Assembly (NCBI GenBank): GCA_018824925.1
Contig: JAHJFH010000104.1
Span: forward strand, 1-5,614
Reading direction: 5' to 3'
DNA length: 5,614 nt
Source: Thermoplasmatota archaeon
GTDB taxonomy: Archaea > Thermoplasmatota > E2 > DHVEG-1
Part shown: one piece after another, positions 5,490 through 5,614 of the stretch
Numbering within the stretch: position 1 is the stretch's first letter
How the letters are laid out: each line of letters opens with the position of its first letter
The notes under the pieces: generated by a model
What the model was told of the DNA's origin: nothing
The model's database searches: none
Seen by the model: the letters and a program-made list of their open reading frames with translations, nothing else
Translations under genes and position numbers: made by a program

Positions 5490-5614
5490 TTAGACCCCTC
5501 TGATGATATCTTTGAATCCTACAGGAACATACAATCTCCACTCACCAGATACTTCACTTTTAGCCCCTTTTTTAAGATACATAAGAGACGTCCCCATTTT
5601 TTGGTTTAAATAGA
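5490..5614 (-). CDS. Partial C-terminus of a probable AbiEi-like antitoxin
   Basis: Only the last 40 codons lie in the window; the gene continues past the right edge. The visible part has basic and small residues (YLKKGAKSEVSG) and ends with EWRLYVPVGFKDIIRGV. A Trp-Arg-x-Tyr-Val-Pro ending resembles the C-termini of some antitoxin partners of AbiEii-family toxins. The main argument is position: its TAA (5492-5490) is 2 bases before the GTG of the AbiEii-like gene, the same antitoxin-then-toxin order and tight spacing as in the intact AbiE operon. No HTH can be seen because that part lies outside the window, so the antitoxin call is inference. The frame is open without interruption, with a strong ribosome site for the next gene embedded in its end. 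Confidence 0.6.
   Translation of the reverse strand, partial: YLNQKMGTSLMYLKKGAKSEVSGEWRLYVPVGFKDIIRGV
5495..5501 (-). promoter_or_regulatory. Ribosome binding site deciding a GTG start
   Basis: The minus strand reads AGAGGGG, 7 bases before the GTG at 5487-5485 and inside the last codons of the upstream gene. It is among the strongest such sites in the window and supports GTG over the ATG at 5541. Confidence 0.65.

Noticed and set aside
5127..5609. Minus-strand frame 5127-5375 and plus-strand frame 5409-5609
   Set aside because: Both overlap the AbiEii-like gene, whose motifs and ribosome site are convincing; neither has its own start signal or recognisable motif.

Overview
The window looks archaeal. 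The gene starts fit archaeal signals: A/T-rich TATA-like boxes lie about 25 bases before ATG codons with almost no leader (81-residue gene, wHTH-nucleotidyltransferase gene), other starts have good Shine-Dalgarno sites (a TTG and a GTG start among them), and oligo-T tracts follow genes on the minus strand. A surface protein with an N-terminal and a C-terminal membrane helix and six N-glycosylation sequons fits a euryarchaeote-like cell, perhaps Thermoplasmatota, but the lineage is inference. The DNA is A/T-rich throughout.

Layout. Bases 1-1276 hold a convergent pair of membrane-protein genes only 1 base apart: a small two-helix protein (+) and a 330-residue membrane-anchored extracellular protein (-). 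From about 1280 to the right edge everything recognisable belongs to toxin-antitoxin or abortive-infection families built on nucleotidyltransferase folds. Locus 1 (1591-3067, +) is a complete AbiE type IV operon: wHTH antitoxin AbiEi, then nucleotidyltransferase toxin AbiEii, 4 bases apart. Locus 2 (3268-4250, -) is a wHTH-fused minimal nucleotidyltransferase (MNT) followed by a HEPN protein, joined by an ATGA stop/start overlap. Locus 3 (4558 to beyond 5614, -) is a second, divergent AbiE-like pair: the C-terminal 40 residues of a probable antitoxin, then an AbiEii-family toxin whose frame is intact except for one in-frame TAA inside the catalytic core.

The three spacers around these loci (1277-1590, 3068-3267, 4251-4557) contain copies of a degenerate motif, roughly T-tract, CCA, three or four A/T-rich bases, then CGTGAGATA. 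All copies point the same way whatever the direction of the neighbouring genes, and in two spacers they are tandem with a pitch near 24 bp. Loci 1 and 2 are each bordered on both sides by this motif. This is the least explained signal in the window and could mark cassette boundaries or shared regulatory sites.

How the parts should work: in each locus a DNA-binding or nucleotide-transferring partner is expected to control a toxic enzyme. AbiEi represses the operon and neutralises AbiEii. MNT proteins in known HEPN/MNT systems nucleotidylate and silence the HEPN RNase. The whole right part reads as a defence/TA island next to ordinary chromosomal membrane genes.
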